Source of the DNA: Histoplasma ohiense
Taxonomy: Eukaryota > Ascomycota > Eurotiomycetes > Onygenales > Ajellomycetaceae
Length of the DNA: 64,000 nt
Direction of reading: 5' to 3'
Assembly: GCA_017607445.1 (NCBI GenBank)
Contig: JAEVHH010000004.1
Coordinates: 992,001 to 1,056,000, forward strand
Below, in pieces: positions 1-10,424 of this stretch. Position 1 is the stretch's first letter; each line of letters opens with the position of its first letter. The translations under genes were made by a program, and so were the position numbers. A model generated the notes under the pieces. That model was not told where the DNA came from. It ran no database searches and saw only the letters and a list, made by a program, of their open reading frames with translations.

Positions 1-3000
1 AATACTATCAAGCGTATTGAACGCGGTTTGCGAATCTCGTGTCTGCTTGCTGAAGACCGAAAAGAATTGGATAAAGCTGCTTTGGACGTTCTTCACGATC
101 GAATGACTCAAATGATAAGCCAAGATGAGCCAGATCTTCACCTCATGTTCTCAGAACACCAACCTCTTCCCCTTGAAACGATACCGCTTTATGGTGAGAG
201 CAAGTCCCCGATTGAGGTGCTACAAGAGGCAAACACCCGACTTGGTTTGGCATTGGACCAATCTGAAATCGATTACCTGGTGGATGCCTATGCGTCTGGT
301 GGCCCAGTGGGACGGCCTCCTACCGACGTCGAGTTGTTTATGTTCGCGCAAGTTAACTCCGAACATTGCCGTCATAAGCAGTTCAATGCTACCTGGATCA
401 TCGACGGCAAGGAGAAGCCTCACACTCTGTTTGGAATGATCAGGAATACCCACAAACAGCATCCAGAATACACTATTAGTGCATATAGCGACAATGCTGC
501 TGTCCTGGAAGGAGAAGTAGCTGGTTATTGGGCGCCCAACCCACTCAATGGAGAATGGACTCAAACAAAAGAGCAGGTTCATTTCTTGGCCAAAGTTGAA
601 ACACACAATCACCCCACCGCGGTGTCGCCTTTTCCTGGCGCTGCAACTGGATCTGGAGGTGAAATCCGTGACGAAGGATCTGTCGGCAGAGGTTCAAAAC
701 CGAAGACAGGTCTTACTGGTTTTTGCGTTTCTGATCTATTGATTCCTGGACATAAGCAGCCTTGGGAACTTGACGTTGGAAAGCCCAATCATATCGCAAG
801 CAGTTTGGATATTATGCTTGAGGCTCCAATCGGAAGCGCCGCATTCAACAACGAGTTTGGAAGACCATGTACTGCCGGTTACTTCCGAACCCTCCTTACC
901 AGAATCGATATCGGGAATGGACATTCAGAACTCCGAGGCTATCATAAACCCATCATGATTGCGGGAGGTGTTGGAACTGTAAGGCCCCAACACGCACTTA
1001 AAAACCCACACGCTGTCAAACCGGGTTCATTTTTAGTGGTCCTTGGCGGACCGGCTATGCTCATCGGGTTGGGTGGAGGTGCAGCCTCCAGCATTGCATC
1101 TGGAGAAGGATCTGCTGATCTCGACTTCGCTAGTGTCCAGAGGGGAAATGCAGAGGTCCAGCGGAGAGCACAGGAAGTTATTAACGCCTGCACGGCCATG
1201 GGAGCTGATAACCCCATCAAGTTCATCCATGACGTCGGGGCAGGAGGTTTATCTAATGCTCTACCTGAGCTAATTCATGATGCTGGCCTCGGAGCAAAAT
1301 TTGAGCTCCGTGAAATTGACACGGCTGATAGAGGCATGAGTCCTATGCAGATATGGTGCTGTGAAGCTCAAGAACGATATGTTATGGCTGTCGGTGAGGA
1401 AGGGATGAATAAATTTACCGCGATCGTGAAACGGGAACGCTGTGGTTATTCCGTTGTTGGCCGCGGGCTGGGACAGCCTGAAGAAGACAGGAGGCTTATT
1501 CTTCTTGACCGGGATTCGAAAAACCAACCCGATCCAATTGATCTCCCCCTTTCAATCCTCTTCGGCAAACCACCGAAAATGACGAGGAACGTAACATCTA
1601 GACAACTTTCTCTTCCTCCTTTCGACTCTAGCCTTCAAACTTACTTGCCCAACATCCCTAAGGATGGCCTGCTTAGCGAAGCCGTTACTAGAGTCCTCAA
1701 TCTACCAGCTGTTGCTTCGAAATCGTTCCTCATCACCATTGGCGATAGAACCGTAGGTGGACTCACGGCAAGGGATCAAATGGTTGGGCCTTGGCAAGTT
1801 CCCGTGTCAGACGTGTCTGTTACGGCAACATCATTGCTGCAAGGGATGAGAACTGGTGAAGCTATGGCTATGGGAGAGAAACCGACCTTGGCCCTAATTT
1901 CACCAGCTGCTTCTGCAAGAATGGCCGTCGCAGAATCTATCCTGAATATCGCTGCTGCAGATTTACTTGGTCAATTGTCCCGTGTCAAGCTCTCGGCCAA
2001 TTGGATGGCAGCCGGAGGCCATCCCGGTGAAGGTGCTGCGATATATGAAGCTGTTGAAGCCATTGGATTGGGTTTATGCCCACAGCTAGGTATTAGTATA
2101 CCTGTTGGGAAAGACTCGATGTCAATGAAGATGAAATGGAGGGATGAGAAATCTAATGAGCCACTTGAAGTTACAGCCCCCTTGTCTGTGGTGATCTCGG
2201 CGTTTGCGCCCGTTGGCGACATTCGTAAAACTTGGACACCAGCCCTCCGCAGCTTCGAGGAAGTGGGAGAAACCGTGATTATGTTTGTTGATCTATCATT
2301 TGGTCGTAAGGCCCTTGGAGGGTCCGCACTGGCACAGGTGTTCGGACAAGTGGGAAATCAATGCCCAGACGTCCATGATGTTGAACTTCTGAAAGACTTT
2401 TTCGACGCTACCCAACAGCTCCAGGAAGCCGATATTGTCCTTGCATACCACGATCGATCCGATGGAGGCCTTTTCACAACTCTTGCCGAAATGATGTTTG
2501 CTGGTAGGTGTGGAGTTCAAATTATGCTTGATGATATATGTCAAAGCTCCGATACCCACCACGCTCTCGAGACTCTTTTCAATGAGGAGCTTGGTGCAGT
2601 ATTCCAGGTCCGTAAGAAGCATGAGACTCAATTCCGAAGCTGCTTTTCAACTTGTGGCCCCCCACCTGGATTGATATTCCGAATCGGTCGGGTATCCGAC
2701 AAATCCAAGCAAAACCTGGCCATTTATCATGATTCCACTTTGATCTATCGGAATTCCCGAGCCCAGCTGCAACAGACATGGACCAGCACATCCCACCAAA
2801 TGCAACGACTCCGCGACAATCCCACAGCCGCAGATCAAGAGTACGAAAATATCCTTGACGACAGAGATCCTGGCCTGTCATACAACCTCACTTTTGACGC
2901 CAAGGAATCAATATTGCCATTAATGACTAGCCTTACCTCACGCTTCTCCCCCTTCTCTACTAAACCTCGAGTTGCAATCCTCCGCGAACAGGGCGTTAAC

Positions 3001-3765
3001 AGCCAAGCTGAGATGGCCTTCGCTTTCAACATGGCCGGCTTTACTGCCATCGACGTGCACATGACAGATATTATATCCGGACAAGTGTCCCTCACATCTT
3101 TTGTCGGCATCGCAGCTTGTGGCGGCTTTTCATACGGTGATGTCCTGGGTGCAGGCCAGGGCTGGTCCAAATCAGTGCTCCTGCATAAAGACACCCGGAA
3201 CGAATTTCAATCCTTTTTCCAGCGTCCAGATACTTTTGCTCTCGGCGTTTGCAACGGTTGCCAGTTCCTTAGCCGTCTCAAGGAACTTATCCCTGGCGCC
3301 CGGCACTGGCCTAGCTTCGAACGAAACGAGAGCGAACAGTACGAAGGCCGTGTCTGCATGGTAGGCATCAGCGATCCGGACCCAGCAACTCCCAGCGTTT
3401 TCCTTCACGGCATGCACGGCTCCAGCCTGCCCGTTGCCGTCGCGCATGGCGAGGGCCGCGCATCGTTCACAAACTCGAGTTCGGACGCAGAGAGCCTTGT
3501 GAATCAAAATCTCGCACCGATCCGCTATGTGGATAACTCCTCGCTGAAACCTACGATGAGATACCCTTTCAATCCTAATGGTAGCCCAGGAGGTATAGCG
3601 GGAGTCCGAACTCCGGATGGTAGAGTCCTGGCTCTTATGCCGCATCCAGAGCGGACTATCATGGCGGGGATTGGAAGTTGGATACCGCCCGACAAGGTAG
3701 AGGAATGGGGTGATATTGGTCCATGGGGGAGGTTTTTCTTCAGTGCAAGAAGATGGGTTGGCTAG
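1..3765 (+). CDS. ADE6: Phosphoribosylformylglycinamidine (FGAM) synthase, 5'-truncated by window edge
   Basis: Fourth step of de novo purine synthesis: converts FGAR, glutamine and ATP to FGAM in the cytosol. The reading frame is open from base 1 (about the first 100 residues lie outside the window; no ATG is seen, so the true start is upstream) and runs 1254 codons without an intron to TAG at 3763. Visible landmarks are the KVETHNHPTAVSPF and GSGGEIRDEG segments of the first AIRS-like half (about 590-690), a second AIRS-like half ending near 2900, and a C-terminal class I glutamine amidotransferase from about 2968. There GGFSYGDVLGAG is followed by LGVCNGCQ with the nucleophilic Cys codon at 3250 and by MPHPERT carrying the His/Glu pair at 3643-3651. 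Total length fits the usual eukaryotic enzyme of about 1300-1350 residues. Gene assignment is very secure. Confidence 0.97.
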   Translation, partial: NTIKRIERGLRISCLLAEDRKELDKAALDVLHDRMTQMISQDEPDLHLMFSEHQPLPLETIPLYGESKSPIEVLQEANTRLGLALDQSEIDYLVDAYASGGPVGRPPTDVELFMFAQVNSEHCRHKQFNATWIIDGKEKPHTLFGMIRNTHKQHPEYTISAYSDNAAVLEGEVAGYWAPNPLNGEWTQTKEQVHFLAKVETHNHPTAVSPFPGAATGSGGEIRDEGSVGRGSKPKTGLTGFCVSDLLIPGHKQPWELDVGKPNHIASSLDIMLEAPIGSAAFNNEFGRPCTAGYFRTLLTRIDIGNGHSELRGYHKPIMIAGGVGTVRPQHALKNPHAVKPGSFLVVLGGPAMLIGLGGGAASSIASGEGSADLDFASVQRGNAEVQRRAQEVINACTAMGADNPIKFIHDVGAGGLSNALPELIHDAGLGAKFELREIDTADRGMSPMQIWCCEAQERYVMAVGEEGMNKFTAIVKRERCGYSVVGRGLGQPEEDRRLILLDRDSKNQPDPIDLPLSILFGKPPKMTRNVTSRQLSLPPFDSSLQTYLPNIPKDGLLSEAVTRVLNLPAVASKSFLITIGDRTVGGLTARDQMVGPWQVPVSDVSVTATSLLQGMRTGEAMAMGEKPTLALISPAASARMAVAESILNIAAADLLGQLSRVKLSANWMAAGGHPGEGAAIYEAVEAIGLGLCPQLGISIPVGKDSMSMKMKWRDEKSNEPLEVTAPLSVVISAFAPVGDIRKTWTPALRSFEEVGETVIMFVDLSFGRKALGGSALAQVFGQVGNQCPDVHDVELLKDFFDATQQLQEADIVLAYHDRSDGGLFTTLAEMMFAGRCGVQIMLDDICQSSDTHHALETLFNEELGAVFQVRKKHETQFRSCFSTCGPPPGLIFRIGRVSDKSKQNLAIYHDSTLIYRNSRAQLQQTWTSTSHQMQRLRDNPTAADQEYENILDDRDPGLSYNLTFDAKESILPLMTSLTSRFSPFSTKPRVAILREQGVNSQAEMAFAFNMAGFTAIDVHMTDIISGQVSLTSFVGIAACGGFSYGDVLGAGQGWSKSVLLHKDTRNEFQSFFQRPDTFALGVCNGCQFLSRLKELIPGARHWPSFERNESEQYEGRVCMVGISDPDPATPSVFLHGMHGSSLPVAVAHGEGRASFTNSSSDAESLVNQNLAPIRYVDNSSLKPTMRYPFNPNGSPGGIAGVRTPDGRVLALMPHPERTIMAGIGSWIPPDKVEEWGDIGPWGRFFFSARRWVG

Positions 3766-4267
3766 ATTACACAAAAGCTGTTTTTCTTTGCTTTTTATTT
3801 ATTATTTTTTTTTATTTCTTTATGTATTTTTTTTTTTTTTTGAGCGTCATGTCTTCCTTGGCAAGTTCCTTCGATGTAACCCTCCCTTCACGGCCATCCT
3901 GTTCAGCTTTTATATTCTTGACGCTGAATTATATCAATTCTCAACATTTATCCTACCGCAGCCTGTCTGTGGCTCTTTGCCTGCATACCTCTATATCCTT
4001 CACATGTCTCAACGCCAAACAGTCCCGTACCCATTTTCATATAGTTACTTGTAGAAAAAAATATATAGACGCCAGCTTTGATTTAAAAGAAGCGAACATG
4101 GTTTGATGCAAATTTTGAATGATAATCTAGAGTTGCTAGGGTATCCAGCACCGATATTTCAGGGAAACTTCTCATGGAGGCCCAGGTAACCAGCTTTTAG
4201 AGACATTGTAATCAACGGCTATACACTGGATATAGCAACATGCATCGTGACCTGTGTAATGCCGAAA
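3766..4267. other. Intergenic spacer between convergent genes
   Basis: Joint 3' flank of the FGAM synthase gene (+) and the gamma-tubulin complex gene (-). It is T-rich just after the first stop, with a 15-base T run ending at 3841. No gene, RNA or repeat beyond these T tracts is recognised; both transcripts probably end here. Confidence 0.6.
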
Positions 4268-7041
4268 TTAAGACAAATATATCACACCCGTACTCTTCCT
4301 CCACTCCAATTTCTCCGCAAGAATCTCCCAACTGTTGTGACCATCTACGCGCCCCATGCCCCGCAAACCTGCCGTAATGAACGAACACAACCGCTCAAAT
4401 TTATCCCTAACAGCGATTAATCGCTTCCTGTACGACGTTTCAAGAAACGAGACACTGGTTAAATTTCCCTCGTCCTCCATGCTATCATCAGTATCGCAGA
4501 TACCGTCATCGTCAACAGAGCTAGATTCATCATCACGGGACCGGGAATGACGACTCCTATGGCTTCCGCTCGCCCTATATCGATGCCCAGTAGAGGAGCG
4601 GAGTGATCGACTATTTCCCTGGTCGAATTGATTGTCGCCATGACGCGAGATTTGAATATCAGAGAAATGTATACATAGATCAAGAAGGGATGTGACTGCC
4701 TGGTAAATCGGGGCGAGGTTTGGGGAGAGCAAGCATTGATCTTCTAATGACGAGGTGTATGATTGGTGAGCAGCTATCATCCCATCTACATCTTTCGCCT
4801 TCGATAGCGATTCCTTCATGTTTGCTGTCGAACTGCAAATGACAAGCTGTGTGAGATGTGCGTAGAGGACATTCAAAAACCAGACGAGGTGGTGTCGAAT
4901 GCTGTACCCGAGAACATCGTCTTTCTTCTCGCTTTCGGTCTTTGAATGTAATGATCTTAGAAGACGCTGCCGCTCCACGACATATTTGGCTCGTCGTATT
5001 TGCATAAGGAAGGTCGAAACACGTCGATATGCTAAAAGTGACTGTTTTGTAATAATATTAGCCACTGGCCAAGGAAGAATATAGTCCATGGCGATGGCTT
5101 TCAAGATTTGGACGGAACGACAGTGGTGTTCAAAATCTCGAAGTCCGAGCTGCTTTGATCTGATTATGAGACGACTGGGATCGATACAGGCTAAGCTGCT
5201 GAATGCTCCTTGAGCGAGCTCAGTGAGGAAGAATCTATCATTCCATGACTGAATCCCTTTATCAATCAAATCGAATATTTCATGATCGATTATCGACGAA
5301 AGTGACATGTCTTTTCCCAGGTATATGTACTCAAGTGCCTCCAGGGAAACCCAGAGGCCACACTGTTCGTCCAGTTGTTTCCGCAACAAGTTCGAAGAAA
5401 AAGAGTGGTTGGAATCAATGAGTCGATCAAATGAGCGCTCTAGAAGTACTGTAAATGGCACCAAGGGAGAGAAGAATTCTGAAGAACAAATATCCTCATA
5501 CGAAAAGTTTTTACATTTGGGGGCCTCTAAAAGCTCTGGATCTATGCCGAGGCGGCGAAGGAATATCATGCTTCTTCCCGTGGTAAAAATCTTCTTTGCT
5601 GCAGGTTGAAAAAAACTAGGTGCGTAAAGTTGTCCATGAGCTTCGTCCAGTGTAAACCATTCGTGCCAAAGCGTCCTTAGGTCAGTGAGTTGCTTTCCCG
5701 AATCGGACACAAAAAATGAACCTAAGGTCCTGTCCAGAAGTCCAGTTTCTATCCACAGTCGTATTGGCCTTGCATACACTTCGAAGCATTTGAAAAATAT
5801 CTTAGCCACATCCTGAAAAGTTCTATCGTCTCCGCATGCCTGTTTAGAACAAACAAGTTCGTAGAGTAAATCCAAACACAGGAACGGCTCGTTTTGCGAC
5901 TGATCGCCAAGTTTGTTGATGATGTCTGACAGTTCTCGTAGCAGATATGTTTCCTCGTATATATCTGAGTAGAGTCGAATCAAACTCAGCGTAGAAGACT
6001 CAGTTGTTCTTGAGTATTCCGCTTCCATATGCGATAAATTTTTGGTAAAGTTACTCAAGTGAAATTCCACTTCGCGCTGAAACATTTGCATAAATTGAAG
6101 TTTCTGGGGGCGCTTAACAAACAGCCGAATAACATGTAATTTGGCTCCTTGGACACCAAATGACCGAAGTAGGTTCCCGAAGGCAACTGGTGATACGTGG
6201 CGCAATCTAAATCTCCGATCAACCTCAACGTTACCATCCAAATACCAAAACAAAACGGTGGGCAGGTCCTGAAGCATAAATATCGTCTCTCTTATTACTT
6301 GAAACTCAGTAAGGCACAGGTCATCCTCATTCATCGGCTGACTAGTTTGCGCAACCCTATTTCTCCAGAGTTCAAGATCCTGGATGCGTGAAAGCAAGGT
6401 CTCATCTTCAACTGGTAAAAAAGCGCTATCAGGGATCTTAAAATCATCCAATGGAGGCTTGGGCCGTTGAGGGATAATTCGGGGGATAGATATGTCGCTC
6501 GATAAGTCTGATAGATCATCATCGGAGGAAAGTGCAGCAAAATCGATATCCAGCCAAATACCTTCCTGGTCACTGGGAGGGTCCGATGCATAAATATCTT
6601 TCCACGTTAAAGGCGGGGGCGAAGCTGGTCGTTGAAGTAAATCCAAGTCCTCGATTTTGGAATGTATCGCAGGCCTATCCGAGAGTTCCAAGAGCAAAGA
6701 CAACAGTTCAGGGGCCCGATGGCTCCTCCTTCGATTTAGCTCTTCCAGGCGTATACGAAGTGCGTCGGACAGTGCATCCTTGTTTAAAACTTGAAATTTT
6801 TCTTGGAGGCCGTCAAGTTTCTTTGCAACATCCAAGTGGTCTGTTCTTCCAGCATTGTTCTTCTTCAGGGTCCTCTCAACCAGGGATTTCAACTTATGAA
6901 AGTGACGGCTGCCCTGCTACAGGTTAGAAACAGAACAACAGTCCATTGATAATCGGCTTGAATACTTGCTTTGTCGGACGTGTTTGTAATTATGATGATG
7001 AGCTCGTCAGTCAGTGCCCCGACATTTGCTGATAGAGCCAT
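4268..7041 (-). CDS. Gamma-tubulin complex component, GCP5-type (Spc97/Spc98 family)
   Basis: Subunit of the gamma-tubulin ring complex that nucleates microtubules at spindle pole bodies. Proposed CDS is complement(join(4268..6916,6970..7041)). Exon 1 reads MALSANVGALTDELI and ends TNTSDK; exon 2 resumes QGSRHFHKLKSLVERTL and runs to YLS-stop. Family resemblance rests on the N-terminal TDELI block, the SPPPLTWKDIYASDP linker followed by an acidic stretch, and the helical GRIP1/GRIP2-like body ending RDKFERLCSFITAGL. Length (about 906 residues) fits GCP5/GCP6 rather than the shorter GCP4. The intron is of the rare GC-AG type (AAA|GCAAGT) with a TAGCAG tandem acceptor, so one residue (Q) may be optional. 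No canonical GT donor gives the right phase. A probable 5'-UTR intron starts with GTAAGT at 7112. Exact GCP number is inferred; the family is secure. Confidence 0.85.
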
Positions 7042-7308
7042 AGCCTGCCATATTCTGTATCCAATCTTAGATTAGATACTCAGTCCTGGGTGGCAGGCAT
7101 TGATATACTTACGCGTCTATTTACTCATAGTTCTGTCGAAGTTGCCGTGATGATAATGATCTCGCGAAACATAACTAGTCCGTAACAGGCAGGAGAATTT
7201 GTTGCTGATTCAGCTGATTCCAAAGCTTGCTCTGACCGCAGACAACAATCTGAATATCCCTTCACCCTTACTCTCCTACCAGTCAACGGCCATGCGCACA
7301 GAAGCACC
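7042..7308. promoter_or_regulatory. Divergent promoter region, GCP5-like gene / KTR mannosyltransferase
   Basis: The two start codons lie 267 bases apart, back to back, so this stretch must hold both promoters. On the minus strand it contains a good donor (GTAAGT, 7112 to 7107) and acceptors ending near 7055 or 7045, suggesting a 5'-UTR intron for the GCP gene. No TATA box is obvious. Confidence 0.5.
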
Positions 7309-8815
7309 ATGGGCCTTGCACGACCGCTTCGTTTTCTTTTAGCGACCTGCTTCGTTCTTACCCTTTTTCTCATCTTCCATGTCTCCAAATCACCCCCGAC
7401 TCTGACCGGAGAAAAGGGGAATTACGACAATGGGCTGCTACAAGAACCGCTTCTAGATCGTGAGTAACTCGTGTGCTACCACATCGCTACCACATCACAA
7501 TCCGACACGTATTGACAAGATCCGTAGCTACCGGAGAGCCTCCTGAGCCACTTTGGCGGGCAAAAGATGATGCATATGCGCCCGACAATCCCAACTCTGC
7601 TCGCATCAATGCGACGCTCCTCTCCCTAGTTCGGAACGAAGAATTGGAGGAGTTGGTATTGACGATGAGGGATCTGGAAAGGACATGGAATAGCAAGTTC
7701 AATTATCCTTGGACGTTTTTCAATGACAAGGAGTTTACGGAAGAGTTCAAAATTCGAACCCAAGCAGAAACGAAAGCGAAATGCAATTACGGTACGGATA
7801 ATTGCGCAGAATTTCTCCCGGCCTCCCCCTTGTATATAATCGCGATCTAATCCTGTTTTTTTTTCATTTCATTTACCAGAATTGATCCCAAAAGAGCACT
7901 GGGATGTTCCCGATTTCATCAATATGGACCTTTACGACGAATCCTCCAAAATCCTCGAGGAGAAAAATATACAATACAGCAACCTGATGTCATATCATCA
8001 AATGTGTCGCTGGAACAGTGGCATGTTTTACAAGCACCCAGCTTTGGAAAACGTGCAGTACTATTGGCGAGTTGAACCTAAGGTCCATTTCTTCTGCGAC
8101 GTCGATTATGACGTGTTCCGCTACATGCAAGACCACAACAAAACTTATGGCTTCACCATCAATCTCTATGATGCTCCTGAGAGCATTACTACTCTATGGC
8201 CACAGACGCTTAAGTTCCTCGAGGCACACCCCAATTACCTACATAAAAACAACGCAATGGACTGGTTAGTGGACAATAAGCAAAGACCAAAACATCACAA
8301 GGAGGCGAACGGCTATTCCACCTGTCACTTCTGGTCCAACTTCGAAATCGCGGATATGTCCTTTTATCGAAGCCAGGCCTATGAGGATTATTTCAACCAT
8401 TTGGATCGTGCTGGAGGCTTCTTCTATGAAAGATGGGGAGATGCACCCGTACATTCTATCGGCCTAGGCCTATTCGAAGACAAGAGTAAAATCCATTGGT
8501 ACGTCAAGATTTCTTTGCTTTTCTCACTTTTTTTTTCTATTTTTTTCTTTTCTTTTTTTTTTTTTTTTTTTTTTTGGCCTTCACAATGTTCTCCAATATC
8601 ACTACGCAGTCAATTTCCTATCCTAATGTCCTATCCTATCCACCGCTTTTTCATTTAGGTTCCGTGACATCGGCTACCAACACATCCCATATTTTAACTG
8701 CCCGAATTCTCCGAAATGCAAGGGCTGTACGCCAGGGAAGTTTTACGCCGGTGAACCTTTCCTTCAGCTAGAAGATTGCCGGCCAAACTGGTTCAAATAT
8801 GTTGGGACTGATTGA
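7309..8815 (+). CDS. Golgi alpha-1,2-mannosyltransferase, KRE2/KTR family (GT15)
   Basis: Type II Golgi enzyme that transfers mannose from GDP-mannose to O- and N-linked glycans of cell-wall proteins. Proposed CDS join(7309..7459,7528..7791,7880..8498,8659..8815), 346 residues, with phases agreeing at every junction. MGLARPLRF is followed by an uncleaved signal-anchor of about 18 hydrophobic residues. The catalytic domain shows ARINATLLSLVRN, the YYWRVEPKVHFFCDVDYD block, STCHFWSNFEIAD, AGGFFYERWGDAPVHSIGL and, after the last intron, FRDIGYQHIPYFNCP with the Cys-rich end CKGC...EDCRPNWFKY. Donors are GTGAGT, GTACGG and GTACGT. Intron 3 carries a 23-base T run. The stem is short, so the protein is at the small end for GT15. 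The specific paralogue (KTR1, KTR4 and so on) is not resolved. Confidence 0.93.
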
Positions 8816-10424
8816 TCTGGCCATCTCTGTGGAACAACTTTACTTCCGGAAGTGACGTTAGCGCGACACACGCAAACACATCCGTATAAAGACGCGTAGA
8901 ACAAGACAAGAAACTTGTTGGCTCCTCGATCGCGCGTTCTCAATCTGTTGAAGTTAAAAGGGGACTACTTCCCATGCCCCCTTTTGCTCCCGCAGCGATG
9001 TGAATGTGGCATCTGCCCACCGAAACTCCTGAAAGTGAGAAAGACAAAAATATAAATAAAATAAAAAATAGCGGGCTGTTTCTTTCACCCACCTCCCCTG
9101 TCCGCTTAATTCAAATCCACCTCGACAACTAGATTCCCAACACAGGAGAAAGAATTAAAAAAACCAAAAAACTAACCCCATCATTCCCCTAGCCCATGAT
9201 ACGGGGACGCGATCCGAATGCCAGAGAACCCGCTGACAGGTCGGTATATGTATATATATGTTGATTCATTTTTTGTATACATGGAACATACAATTTTAAT
9301 CAGGGCATTTCCATCAGCATACAGCCCAACTCGCCAACATTCCTTGTCTACATATCAAACGGTAGAAGAAAGAGGGTAGGCAAAAGGACCGGAAAGGGGA
9401 GAAGAAAAAAACAAAAAACCCCTGTTCAAAACCCTCATATATTATCACACATGGTATATCGGATGGAGAGAGAAAGGGCGTTAAAGGCAGGAGACGGAGT
9501 TGTCGTTGCTGTCTTGTTCTTTTTGGCATTTGTTTTGAGCCCACATGTACCCCGTTATATCCAATCAGCGTACTCCATACGGAGTATGCCTGTTATTAAT
9601 ACCCCATAACTAGTTAATATACTCCGTAGTTAGTTGATACTTAACAGAAGCATTATACAGCATCCCGTCCTCCCGTTCCTGCTACTCTATAGATGCTTTT
9701 CCTACATTCATAGCCCACAACCAGTACATACATACATCCCACGCTGAGATTAAAACCCCACCGCCCGTGCGTGCAAGGGACTCGGGTTCGGGTTCCTGCA
9801 TACTTCCGAGCAAAATCCGCGGTATGAGAGCGCCACACCAATTATAGTGGTTCACCGCCCAAAATATTCGTTCCGTCAGCGCGGTTCAAAAATAGGGCTT
9901 CAGAAAACTTTCGGAAAATAGTCGGACGACGGTTACTACTATGACTAACCGTGCGGTTTGGTTTCATGGTTTAAAGGGAAAGCTAATATACATAGTATGT
10001 ATATTTTCGTTGTCCACGTGGCATGGTGCTGGTAGAATGATGTTTGTTAAAGGGGTAGGAGGACTGGAGAATAAGACATGTCGTCTGTTGGGATGACTGA
10101 AGGTAGGATCATGGGGATTACATATTAGTTGAAAGATATATAACTATTTATACAGGTTGACTCTAGCGACACAATTTATCATTGACCAGCTAAACACTCC
10201 TAGGAATTGAAACAAGCCGAAAGTCTAAACTTCTATCCCGCCACACTTTCCACCATCTGTTTCGTTTTCGCCCCCCCTTTTTTTTTTGGTGGTTTCCCGC
10301 CTTTTGAAAGGCTTCTGCCGCTGGTAATTTTATCATGCGATAAACGGCCGGAAACTACAAAAGGAAACATAGCAATGACATATTAGGTTTAGAATACAGG
10401 TTTAATAGGGCGAACGAAAGCTGC
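8816..10424. other. Intergenic, convergent KTR and subtilase genes
   Basis: 1.6 kb with no supported gene; open frames here are short and of low complexity. It holds a near-perfect palindrome TACTCCATACGGAGTA at 9571-9586, a second TACTCCGTA at 9620-9628 and a 21-base perfect inverted repeat at 9985-10005. The rest is probably 3' untranslated and spacer sequence. Confidence 0.55.
9985..10005. repeat. Perfect 10-1-10 inverted repeat
   Basis: Arms AATATACATA and TATGTATATT flank a single G. The palindrome lies in the non-coding gap about 420 bases downstream of the subtilase stop codon. It could be a small hairpin or a dimer-binding site; no function is implied by context. Confidence 0.6.

Noticed and set aside
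3172..3774. 200-codon open frame antisense to the FGAM synthase C-terminus
   Set aside because: Shadow of the conserved amidotransferase domain; no recognisable motifs.
7473..7850. Start of the second KTR exon at a methionine in intron 1
   Set aside because: The residues before TGEPPEPLW come from the intron; the upstream signal-anchor exon joins in phase at 7528.
9781..9805. GGGTTCGGGTTCC-type string resembling a tRNA B box
   Set aside because: No matching A box, acceptor stem or anticodon arm around it.
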